From CAJPSE01 sp963514535 (GTDB lineage: Bacteria; Synergistota; Synergistia; Synergistales; Aminobacteriaceae), in NCBI GenBank assembly GCA_963514535.1, contig CAUPUB010000032.1, positions 1-22,297 of the forward strand: a DNA stretch of 22,297 nt. Reading direction: 5' to 3'. Below the pieces are notes generated by a model. The model worked only from the letters and a program-made list of their open reading frames with translations. It was not told where the DNA came from and searched no databases. Every line of letters begins with the position of its first letter. The first letter of the stretch is position 1. This document shows, piece by piece, positions 7,920-13,585 of the stretch. Position numbers and translations under genes: made by a program.

Positions 7920-9311
7920 ATGGCAAAGAAACTGATTTACGGATTGGATGACAATCCCCCCTTCCCCATTATGGTCCTCGCCGGGGTCCAGCACGTGCTG
8001 ACGCTGTTCGGGGCGACCACACTGGTCCCGCTGATCTTCGGACCGGCCATGGGGATGGATGTGCTCCAGATCGCGGCGTTCATCTCGTGCGTCTATTTCG
8101 GCATGGGGGTGGCGACCCTCATCCAGACGCACCCCAGGCTGGGGTCGGGGCTCCCCATCGTGCAGGGGTCGAGCTTTAGCTTCATCCCCTCGGTGATGAC
8201 CGTGATCGGGGCTTACAAGGCCATGGGGCCGGAGGCCGTGATGCAGTACATCGGCGGGGCGCTCATCCTCGGTGGCATCCTTCTATCCGTCGTCGGGTAC
8301 AGCGGAATCGTGGGCTATGTCCGGAAGGTCATCACCCCGGTGGTCATCGGCCCCGTGATCATGGCGATCGGTTTTTCCCTCGCCCCCGTCGCCATCCAGG
8401 GCAATGCCGCCAACTACTGGCCCGCGTCCCTGGCGGTCGTCCTCCTGATCTTCCTGTTCAGCCTGGTGAGCCGGAACAAATACGTCAACATCTTCGCCAT
8501 CCTCTCCGCCATCGTCATCACCTATCTGGTCTGCCTCGGGCTGTCGCACGCCGGGGTGTTCCCCGAGGGGCACCCCGCCCACATCGGCCTGGACCGTGTG
8601 GCCGAGGCCCCCTGGCTGCGCTATGACATCTTCATGCCCTGGGGGCCCCCTAAGTTCAGCCTGCTGGCCTTCGGCGCGATGCTCGCGGGCTTTTTCGCCG
8701 TGATGATCGAGTCCATCGGGGACTACCATTCGGTCTCCTACGCCTCGGGGATCAAGGATCCGGACGAGGCGACCATCAGCCGGGGCATTGGAGCCGAGGG
8801 CCTGAACTGCGCCCTGTCCGGTCTCTTCGGCTCGGTGGGGACGACCTCCTACACGGAGAACGTCGGGCTGATCGGCCTCACAGGGGTGGCATCCCGGTGG
8901 GTGGTCCGGACCGGGGCTATCCTGCTGATCCTCATGAGCTTCGTCGGAAAGCTGGGTGCGCTGATCGCGACCATGCCGTCGCCGATCATCGGCGGGGCCT
9001 ACATCGCGCTCTTCGGAACCATCGGCGCCCTGGGCATCCAGGTCCTGATGCGCGCGGATATGGGGAGCCAGCGCAACGTGCTCATCGTGGGCTTCTCCTT
9101 CCTGATGGCGCTGGGCCTGCCCGGATGGGTGGAGAAGAATCAGGAGCTTTTCATGAACCCTGCCTGCAGCACGCTCGTCCAGACCCTGGGGGGCATGCTT
9201 TGGGCCATCCTTAAGACCCCCATGGCCGTGGCGGGCATCTGCGCGGCCGTCTGTGACTCGCTGGTCCCGGGCACCGACGAGGAACGGGGTATCGGAGCTG
9301 GGGCACGCTGA
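7920..9311 (+). CDS. NCS2 family nucleobase:cation symporter
   Basis: Inner-membrane permease of the nucleobase-ascorbate transporter (NCS2) family, importing uracil, xanthine, urate or a similar base with H+ or Na+. The 463 aa are highly hydrophobic, consistent with the 14-helix fold. Signature segments are visible: AGVQHVLTLFGATTLVPLI (21-39), the LPIVQGSSFSFI stretch (79-90), the substrate-site ESIGDY with E264, and the TENVGL segment around E313-N314-G316. ATG 7920 has AGGAGG at 7906-7911, 8 nt upstream; the frame is open further upstream but without a better start. It stands alone between a weak terminator and a convergent minus-strand gene. Base specificity is not readable; a purine role would suit the nearby gpt, but that is inference. 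Confidence 0.92.
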   Translation: MAKKLIYGLDDNPPFPIMVLAGVQHVLTLFGATTLVPLIFGPAMGMDVLQIAAFISCVYFGMGVATLIQTHPRLGSGLPIVQGSSFSFIPSVMTVIGAYKAMGPEAVMQYIGGALILGGILLSVVGYSGIVGYVRKVITPVVIGPVIMAIGFSLAPVAIQGNAANYWPASLAVVLLIFLFSLVSRNKYVNIFAILSAIVITYLVCLGLSHAGVFPEGHPAHIGLDRVAEAPWLRYDIFMPWGPPKFSLLAFGAMLAGFFAVMIESIGDYHSVSYASGIKDPDEATISRGIGAEGLNCALSGLFGSVGTTSYTENVGLIGLTGVASRWVVRTGAILLILMSFVGKLGALIATMPSPIIGGAYIALFGTIGALGIQVLMRADMGSQRNVLIVGFSFLMALGLPGWVEKNQELFMNPACSTLVQTLGGMLWAILKTPMAVAGICAAVCDSLVPGTDEERGIGAGAR

Positions 9312-9340
9312 GAGTGCCCCAGCGATCGCTGGTCCTTTAT
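9297..9340 (+). terminator. Convergent-gene terminator region with two overlapping hairpins
   Basis: GCTGGGGCAC (9297-9306) pairs perfectly with GTGCCCCAGC (9314-9323), and the permease stop codon sits in the loop. A second perfect 14-bp palindrome, CCAGCGATCGCTGG (9319-9332), shares bases with the first and is followed by TCCTTTATT. The two hairpins exclude each other. The element lies between convergent genes, as a shared terminator would, although the T tract is weak. Confidence 0.5.
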
Positions 9341-9660
9341 TGGCACCCCCGGGTTCGGACATCCACCTCCCGTTCGGACTGCCGATCGAGCCGTGTGTTC
9401 CGGAAGTATAGGACCGTCTCGGTCCCCACGAGGATGAAGTTGATGGAGTAGGGGATGAGCAGGAAGCCCTGGATGCCGTCCACCAGGTACACCTTTGCGA
9501 TCCCGGCCGTGTATCCCAGCAGGATCACCATGAGGAATCCAAGGCTCTTGCCCCTGGCTGTACGCGCCCTCCAGGACTTGAGGATCGACAACGGCCAGGC
9601 GGCCCCAAAGCAGATCAGCATCAGCGTCTCCAGCAGATGAACCCAGTTCAAGACGGACAT
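9337..9660 (-). CDS. Small PQ-loop/SemiSWEET-like membrane protein
   Basis: A 107-aa hydrophobic protein with about three membrane segments. It begins with a helix around LNWVHLLETLMLICFGAAWP, then a basic loop with KSWRARTARGKS, a second helix ending near YTAGIAKVYL, and a third around IPYSINFILVGTETVLY. The proline in the first helix and the three-helix size resemble small PQ-loop/SemiSWEET proteins found widely in Clostridia-like bacteria, usually annotated as hypothetical. SemiSWEETs carry sugars, but the substrate here is unknown. The start ATG (9658-9660 on the complement) has an AAAGGGG-like site just upstream. It is convergent with the NCS2 permease. An extended -10 upstream suggests its own promoter. 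Confidence 0.75.
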   Translation of the reverse strand: MSVLNWVHLLETLMLICFGAAWPLSILKSWRARTARGKSLGFLMVILLGYTAGIAKVYLVDGIQGFLLIPYSINFILVGTETVLYFRNTRLDRQSEREVDVRTRGCQ

Positions 9661-9725
9661 GCCCCTTTCGTTGAAAGATAAGGTAAAGGCCAGGGTAAAT
9701 GCGGGCGGTTCTTCACGCGGTCTTC

Positions 9726-9734
9726 ATCATAGCA
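9726..9734 (-). promoter_or_regulatory. Extended -10 promoter for the PQ-loop-like gene
   Basis: On the minus strand TATGAT (9726-9731) is preceded by TGC (9732-9734), giving an extended -10 (TGnTATGAT) 65 bp before the start codon. No good -35 is seen. Confidence 0.4.
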
Positions 9735-9763
9735 CATCGCCCCCGCGTAAAACCGGCTTTCCC

Positions 9764-10240
9764 CTAAAGGTGCAGCCCCATCCAGCGCACCAGCCAGGGG
9801 TACGCCTTTGCAATCGGGGTGGGGTTGACGCTGTACACGATGAAGGCGCCCATGGACATGGCGAAGGGAAATACGGACAGGAAAAATCCCCGATATCGGT
9901 CGGCCTTTGCCATTCGGGAGAGCACGAACTCGCAGCAGACGAGCCCGGTGAGGTAATATTGAACCCGGCCGGCGGGCATACCGCGGGTGTAGACTATGCA
10001 GCGGAGCACGCACCAGGCCGACCATCCCGTCAGTACCCAGGCCAGGGCCATGGAGAGGAGAATCTGGATGAGCAAGGACAGGGGAGCCCCGAGGGACCCC
10101 ATTCCTCCGTCCTCGCTGCGAAGCCCCTCCAGTGCGTCGTAGACGGGGTAAAGGAGCGGCATGATGTGGCGCGGGACCACATCCGAGGCGATCCAGGCGA
10201 TGAAGACGAGCCAGCCGGCGAAGTCAAGATAGTGCAGCAT
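9764..10240 (-). CDS. Hypothetical membrane protein
   Basis: Not recognised. From the ATG at 10240 it is 158 aa with about four hydrophobic segments: near the N-terminus (DFAGWLVFIAWIASDVV), around residues 58-85 (LSLLIQILLSMALAWVLTGW), a segment near YYLTGLVCCEFVL, and a C-terminal one (GFFLSVFPFAMSMGAFIVY). The start is well supported: GGGAGG lies 6 nt upstream on the minus strand. The frame is open further upstream, but those residues look non-coding. Codon use matches the neighbours. It is divergent from the YjfB-like gene and lies about 100 bp before the PQ-loop-like gene on the same strand, so the two could be transcribed together. No function can be assigned. Confidence 0.72.
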   Translation of the reverse strand: MLHYLDFAGWLVFIAWIASDVVPRHIMPLLYPVYDALEGLRSEDGGMGSLGAPLSLLIQILLSMALAWVLTGWSAWCVLRCIVYTRGMPAGRVQYYLTGLVCCEFVLSRMAKADRYRGFFLSVFPFAMSMGAFIVYSVNPTPIAKAYPWLVRWMGLHL

Positions 10241-10338
10241 AAGTATCCTCCCTGAGTAAACGGGGTATCCCTGTTCGTGCGAGGCCGCGGTTCGGGCGTG
10301 GTGGATGCGAGATATCACAAAAAAGGAGGTGAATGACC

Positions 10339-10509
10339 ATGGACATATCGGGAGATGTCGCGAGGTACTCCATGGAGATGGCTGCCGCGCGGGTAAGCTC
10401 CGCGGTGCAGGTGTCGATGCTGAGGAACGTCATGGACCTCCAGCAGGCGACGATGACCCAGCTTCTGCAGTCGATGGGTATGGGCAGGACGCTGGATCTC
10501 CAGGCATGA
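10339..10509 (+). CDS. YjfB-like putative motility protein (56 aa)
   Basis: Short gene encoding 56 aa that fits the YjfB-type putative motility family (PF14070): an N-terminal MDISG, then an amphipathic helix of about 40 residues (YSMEMAAARVSSAVQVSML... MDLQQATMTQLLQSM) ending soon after. The ribosome binding site is exceptional: AAGGAGGTGA at 10323-10332, a full match to the 16S 3' end, 6 nt before the ATG. An ATG at 10333 directly abutting it would add two residues. The family is small, helical and often linked to flagellar genes in Firmicutes; its molecular role is not known. Here it stands alone between two minus-strand genes, about 6 kb from the flagellar cluster. Confidence 0.75.
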   Translation: MDISGDVARYSMEMAAARVSSAVQVSMLRNVMDLQQATMTQLLQSMGMGRTLDLQA

Positions 10510-10527
10510 TTCGGTCTTGGAGCCAAT

Positions 10528-10581
10528 GAGCCGGTTGGGGACGGGAGGGAGTGGTTCCACCGCTCCCCCCTCCCACGGCTC
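10528..10581. terminator. Long imperfect hairpin between yjfB-like gene and gpt
   Basis: GAGCCG (10528-10533) pairs with CGGCTC (10576-10581), and inside it GGGAGGGAG (10543-10551) pairs imperfectly with the C/T run at 10563-10574. It lies between convergent genes and reaches the gpt stop codon. Neither strand has a T tract after it, so termination would not be classical intrinsic termination. Confidence 0.4.
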
Positions 10582-11065
10582 AGGCGTCCTCCACCAGGGG
10601 TTTGCTGTAGGCGTACTCCGCATCCCACGGGAAGAGGATCCAGGTCTCCTGGGAGACCTCCGTGATGAAGGTGTCCACGAAGGGACGCCCCTCGGGCTTT
10701 GCGTAGACCGTGGCGAAGCAGGCGTTGGGAAGGAGGGAGCGCACAACCTGTGCCGTCTTGCCGGTGTCCACCAGGTCGTCGATGATAAGCCAGTTTCGGC
10801 CTCCGTCCTCGGTCTGGATTCCCTTAAGGATGTGGGGCCTGCCTTGGGTCCTGAGCGTGTAGCTCGAGATACAGACGGTATCGACCAGCCTGATGCTCAG
10901 CTCCCGCGCGACGATTGCCGATGGGACCAGTCCCCCTCGGGCGATCCCCACGATGTGCTCCCATCTCCCCATCCCGTGGAGCCTCTTCGCCAGGGACTTG
11001 CAGTCCTGATGGAGTCTCTCCCATGAGATGGAATACGTCTTACAATAGCGGTCCTCGGCCCCCAT
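10580..11065 (-). CDS. gpt: Xanthine-guanine phosphoribosyltransferase
   Basis: Purine salvage enzyme making XMP/GMP (and less well IMP) from the base and PRPP. From the ATG at 11065 it has 161 aa, close to the E. coli Gpt length. Visible features: ARGGLVP (42-48), the VDTVCISSY segment, the PRPP-binding loop IIDDLVDTGKT (94-104), AKPEGRPFVD, and the base-specificity segment TWILFPWD that matches the Gpt type rather than HPRT or the Xpt type. The start is set by GGAGGGG 7 nt upstream on the minus strand; an in-frame ATG at 11089 lacks such a site. A consensus -10 lies about 40 bp upstream. A partnership with the NCS2 permease 1.3 kb away is possible but not shown. Confidence 0.93.
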   Translation of the reverse strand: MGAEDRYCKTYSISWERLHQDCKSLAKRLHGMGRWEHIVGIARGGLVPSAIVARELSIRLVDTVCISSYTLRTQGRPHILKGIQTEDGGRNWLIIDDLVDTGKTAQVVRSLLPNACFATVYAKPEGRPFVDTFITEVSQETWILFPWDAEYAYSKPLVEDA

Positions 11066-11102
11066 AGCGATCCCCTCCGTCGTCTTCATTACCTTAAATT
11101 GT

Positions 11103-11131
11103 ATTATATCGTCCCGCCGACGGTTCTCGGG
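11103..11131 (-). promoter_or_regulatory. Promoter of gpt
   Basis: Perfect -10 TATAAT on the minus strand (11103-11108), 37 bp before the gpt start codon. The -35 region 17 bp away (11126-11131) does not match consensus. A CCCG...CGGG inverted repeat lies just upstream of the -10 and could be an operator. Confidence 0.55.
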
Positions 11132-11209
11132 CTGAGCTACCTCCAAGAAATACGGCATAAGGAAACCCGTTCATGTCCCCCGAATTTTTGCGCCCTCCGA
11201 AGCAGGGGT

Positions 11210-11238
11210 TTGTCCTTTGTTTCCGATTACGGTAGAAT
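11210..11238 (+). promoter_or_regulatory. Plus-strand promoter inside the gpt-rpmB intergenic region
   Basis: -35 TTGTCC (11210-11215) and -10 TAGAAT (11233-11238) with an optimal 17-bp spacer. No gene follows on this strand before the terminator at 11313, so it would drive a short non-coding transcript starting near 11245. Confidence 0.5.
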
Positions 11239-11244
11239 ACAGGA

Positions 11245-11346
11245 ACGAGAATACACGTATGAGGGAAACGAGGCAACAGGGGTACTGTGGTGGGGACGGA
11301 CATAAAAACAAACGGAATCCCGAGGGATTCCGCACCGTTTTTCTTT
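11245..11346 (+). ncRNA. Candidate small RNA (about 100 nt)
   Basis: The stretch between the promoter at 11210-11238 and the hairpin/T-tract at 11313-11346 is about 100 nt and holds no supported gene. A 43-codon frame starting at 11259 has no ribosome binding site and runs through the terminator. No known RNA family was recognised. Evidence is only the promoter plus terminator pair. Confidence 0.3.
11302..11346. terminator. Bidirectional intrinsic terminator after rpmB
   Basis: CGGAATCC (11313-11320) and GGATTCCG (11325-11332) form a perfect 8-bp stem with a 4-nt loop. Reading the minus strand (rpmB direction) the stem is followed at once by a T-rich tract, a classical terminator. Reading the plus strand TTTTTCTTT begins five bases after the stem. 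Confidence 0.85.
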
Positions 11347-11364
11347 CGTTCCGTCCCCGCAGAG

Positions 11365-11568
11365 TCAGACTGCCGACGCCGCTCTTTTGACGAAGCCGGA
11401 CTTCAGGCACTTCGTGCACACGCGGACCTTGAAGGTGGATCCGTCGCCCGCATCGATCCGGACACTCTGGAGATTGACCAGCCAACGACGACGCGTGTGT
11501 CGGTTGGAATGGCTGACCGCGTTCCCCGTCGCGGGGCCGCGTCCGCAACACTGACAGACCTTTGCCAT
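11365..11568 (-). CDS. rpmB: 50S ribosomal protein L28
   Basis: Structural protein of the large ribosomal subunit. The 67 aa start MAKVCQCCGRGPATGNAVSHS, go on to the L28 core (RRRWLVNLQSVRI) and end after VRVCTKCLKSG. Two cysteine pairs (C5/C8 and C51/C54) mark the zinc-binding C+ form of L28. The start has GGAGGG 8 nt upstream on the minus strand; the frame is open further upstream but that part is leader sequence. The gene stands alone with its own terminator (11313-11332). Upstream lie a -10 TAGAAT (11658-11663 on the complement) and a long leader hairpin. C+ L28 proteins are often paired with a zinc-free paralogue elsewhere in a genome; none is seen here. Confidence 0.96.
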   Translation of the reverse strand: MAKVCQCCGRGPATGNAVSHSNRHTRRRWLVNLQSVRIDAGDGSTFKVRVCTKCLKSGFVKRAASAV

Positions 11569-11595
11569 TGTAATTTCCCTCCGTTTTTTCTTCGA

Positions 11596-11664
11596 CTCGG
11601 ACGGGGGTAGGCTCCTTGCCCTCTCCCCGCCGAGGGATTGCATATTTTTGCCTCAGGATTCTAC
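11596..11664 (-). promoter_or_regulatory. rpmB promoter and structured leader
   Basis: On the minus strand a -10 TAGAAT (11658-11663) lies in AT-rich DNA with a poor -35. It is followed by a leader stem of 10 bp with one bulge, CTCGG-A-CGGGG (11596-11606) pairing with CCCCGCCGAG (11625-11634). It may affect L28 expression; no known leader family was recognised. Confidence 0.4.
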
Positions 11665-11823
11665 CATATTTTTTTCAAAAGGAAAAATGTCCGGGGGCTG
11701 GACTTGAGGAATTTAAATGAGGAAGGATTTGATGGGTTCGAGCCTGTGTCCGCACAGCGGGGATGAGGAATGCGGGACGGCGTGTATGGATCTGGACCGG
11801 AAGGCTGGGAGGGGAAAGGGCCG

Positions 11824-12054
11824 ATGTCGTTTGGCGATAACCTGGAGCGGTTGGATGAGGTCCTGAGGCGTCTGGAGTCCGAGCCGATGCCTCTGGACGA
11901 GGCGCTCGAGGTCTTTGAGCGCGGGGTCTCCCTGGTGCGGGAGAGCCGAAGGATTCTGGAGCGGGCGGAGCAGAGGGTGACGCTCCTGGCCCGGGACGGC
12001 GAGGAGCCCTTCGAGGGGAGCGCCGGAGGTGAGGATGAAAAAGTTGAAAGCTAA
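11824..12054 (+). CDS. xseB: Exodeoxyribonuclease VII small subunit
   Basis: Small subunit of exonuclease VII, which with XseA degrades single-stranded DNA from both ends. The 76 aa match the family: MSFGDNLERLDEVLRRLE, then MPLDEALEVFERGVSLVRE and a second helix with ERAEQRVTLL. Two coiled helices make up nearly the whole protein. The ATG at 11824 has GGGAGGGG nine nt upstream; the frame continues upstream but without family similarity. The large subunit gene xseA, often the upstream neighbour, is absent here. The last residues and the TAA are formed by the first unit of the AT-rich repeat described at 12038-12100, so the natural C-terminus may have been altered. Confidence 0.9.
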   Translation: MSFGDNLERLDEVLRRLESEPMPLDEALEVFERGVSLVRESRRILERAEQRVTLLARDGEEPFEGSAGGEDEKVES

Positions 12055-12100
12055 AAAAAGTTGAAAGCTAAAAGTTGAAAACTAAAAATTGAAAACTTGA
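12038..12100 (+). repeat. AT-rich interrupted tandem repeat (four units)
   Basis: Four copies of a 13-nt core, GTTGAAAGCTAAA, occur at 12043-12055 and 12060-12072 (identical), 12074-12086 (one change) and 12088-12100 (degenerate). Periods are 17, 14 and 14 nt. GC content is far below the surrounding DNA. The first unit contains the xseB stop codon, and the array ends about 160 bp before gdh. Confidence 0.8.
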
Positions 12101-12127
12101 TTCCTGGTGCCTTTTTTGTTCGTCTTG

Positions 12128-12136
12128 TGCTATTCT
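12128..12136 (+). promoter_or_regulatory. Possible extended -10 promoter of gdh
   Basis: TGC followed by TATTCT (12131-12136) resembles an extended -10, about 120 bp before the gdh start. No -35 is seen. The rest of 12101-12245 shows no gene or recognised RNA element. Confidence 0.3.
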
Positions 12137-12258
12137 TTAGCGGATGCCGCAGTCCCCTGCGGGCGCGTGCAGGCGTGGGGCCAGGTTAGGTGTCGCTGCG
12201 TGGGTTTCAAGTTCTATCCGGTTCCTTTGCCAACAAAAATTGTGTGGAGGTGTCTGGT

Positions 12259-13536
12259 ATGTCGGTTACGAGAAGGACGGCTACGAATGTGTTGCTGGAT
12301 ACGGCACTGAAGAATTTCTATGGTGCTGCGGAGGAGATGGGGCTCGACGACAAGCTCATCTCGATCTTGAGCAACTCCGAGCGCAGGCTCGAGGTCTCCG
12401 TGCCCGTGGAGATGGACGATGGCTCCGTCCAGGTTTTCAAGGGCTACAGGGTGCAGCATTCCACCGCTATCGGCCCGGCCAAGGGCGGCATCCGTTTCCA
12501 TCCCGATGTGGACGTGGACGAGTGCGAGGCTCTGGCCATGCTCATGACCTGGAAGTGTTCGCTGGCCGGCATCCCCTACGGCGGCGGCAAGGGCGGGATC
12601 TGCTGCGATCCCCTGGTCCTCTCCAAGAAGGAGAAGGAGCGCATGTCCCGCACCTTTGCGGCCCGCATCGCGCCGATCGTCGGGACCTGGCAGGATGTGC
12701 CCGCCCCGGACCTCAACACGGGAGGCCAGGAGATGGTATGGTTCAGCGACACCCTCACCAAGATGCGAGGCCAGCTGGAGCCGGGCGTGTTTACGGGCAA
12801 GCCGATCCCGTACTGGGGCTCCAGGGGACGTAACGAGGCCACAGGCCGCGGCGTTGCCACCTGCGGCCTCGAGCTGATGAAGGTCCTGGGCAAGAGCCCG
12901 GAGGGCATTCGGGCGGCCATCCAGGGGTTCGGCAACGTCGGCAGCTACACGGCGAAGACACTGGCGGAGGCGGGGGTCAAGGTCGTTGCCATCAGCGACA
13001 TCACGGGGTCCTACTACTCCCCGAAGGGTATCGACCTGGAGAAGGCCTTCGAGATGGTCTCCTCGCACCCCAAGAGGCTGCTGGAGGGCTATACCTGCGA
13101 CGGCTGCGAGAAGCTGGGGGTCTCGGATGTCCTGTTTGCGGACTGCGATTTCCTGTTCCCCTGCGCGCTCGACGGCGTTTTGAACGAGAAGACGGCGGAC
13201 AAGGTGAAGGCCAAGTACCTCGTTGAGGGCGCCAACGGCCCCGTTACCCCCGAGGGAGACAAGATCCTTGCAGACAAGGGCGTTACGCTCGTCCCCGACT
13301 TCCTGGCCAACTCGGGCGGCGTCATCGGCTCCTACTTCGAGTGGGCGCAGAACCTCCAGGGCTTCTTCTGGACGGAGGAGGAGTACAACAACCGCCTGAT
13401 CCACATTATGAAGGGCAACTTCAAGCGCGTCTGGGACTACGCCCAGGCCAAGAACGTCAAGATGCGCCGTGCCGCTTTCATGGCCGCTATCCAGCGCGTC
13501 GCAGACGTCGAGGCGCTGCGCGGCATCTTCCTGTAG
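12259..13536 (+). CDS. gdhA: Glutamate dehydrogenase (Glu/Leu/Phe/Val family)
   Basis: Catalyses the reversible oxidative deamination of glutamate to 2-oxoglutarate and ammonia in the cytoplasm. The 425 aa are a normal hexameric GDH length. Substrate-site segments are KGGIRF (75-80), TWKCSLAGIPYGGGKGG (97-113, with K99 and the catalytic K111) and APDLNT (D151). The Rossmann motif GFGNVG is at 223-228, and GANGPVTPEGD and PDFLANSGGV follow in the cofactor domain. ATG 12259 has GGAGGTG 8 nt upstream. The short form and motif set suit an NAD-type catabolic enzyme, consistent with amino acid fermentation, but the cofactor cannot be fixed by eye. The M20 hydrolase gene follows after 49 bp. Confidence 0.95.
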   Translation: MSVTRRTATNVLLDTALKNFYGAAEEMGLDDKLISILSNSERRLEVSVPVEMDDGSVQVFKGYRVQHSTAIGPAKGGIRFHPDVDVDECEALAMLMTWKCSLAGIPYGGGKGGICCDPLVLSKKEKERMSRTFAARIAPIVGTWQDVPAPDLNTGGQEMVWFSDTLTKMRGQLEPGVFTGKPIPYWGSRGRNEATGRGVATCGLELMKVLGKSPEGIRAAIQGFGNVGSYTAKTLAEAGVKVVAISDITGSYYSPKGIDLEKAFEMVSSHPKRLLEGYTCDGCEKLGVSDVLFADCDFLFPCALDGVLNEKTADKVKAKYLVEGANGPVTPEGDKILADKGVTLVPDFLANSGGVIGSYFEWAQNLQGFFWTEEEYNNRLIHIMKGNFKRVWDYAQAKNVKMRRAAFMAAIQRVADVEALRGIFL

Positions 13537-13565
13537 GCTTGCTTTCCCTTAGGCTTGCTTTCCCT
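13534..13565 (+). repeat. Exact 16-bp tandem duplication after gdh
   Basis: TAGGCTTGCTTTCCCT occurs at 13534-13549 and immediately again at 13550-13565. The gdh stop codon TAG is the first three bases of copy one. The second copy pushes the next gene's ribosome binding site 16 bp further away. Confidence 0.9.
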
Positions 13566-13585
13566 GCTTTGAGGAGGCAGTTCTC

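Noticed and set aside
11132..11141. tRNA D-arm-like GGTAGCTCAG on the minus strand upstream of gpt
   Set aside because: No acceptor stem, anticodon arm or T-arm can be built around it; it lies in the gpt promoter region.
11259..11390. 43-codon plus-strand frame overlapping the rpmB terminator
   Set aside because: No ribosome binding site, runs through a terminator and into antisense of rpmB, no recognisable protein.
11716..11865. Short cysteine-containing frame upstream of and overlapping xseB
   Set aside because: Overlaps the well-supported xseB start in another frame and resembles nothing known; a GAGGA site upstream alone is not enough.
12097..12136. TTGATT as -35 paired with TATTCT as -10 before gdh
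   Set aside because: The spacer would be 28 bp, far too long; only the extended -10 reading is kept, with low confidence.
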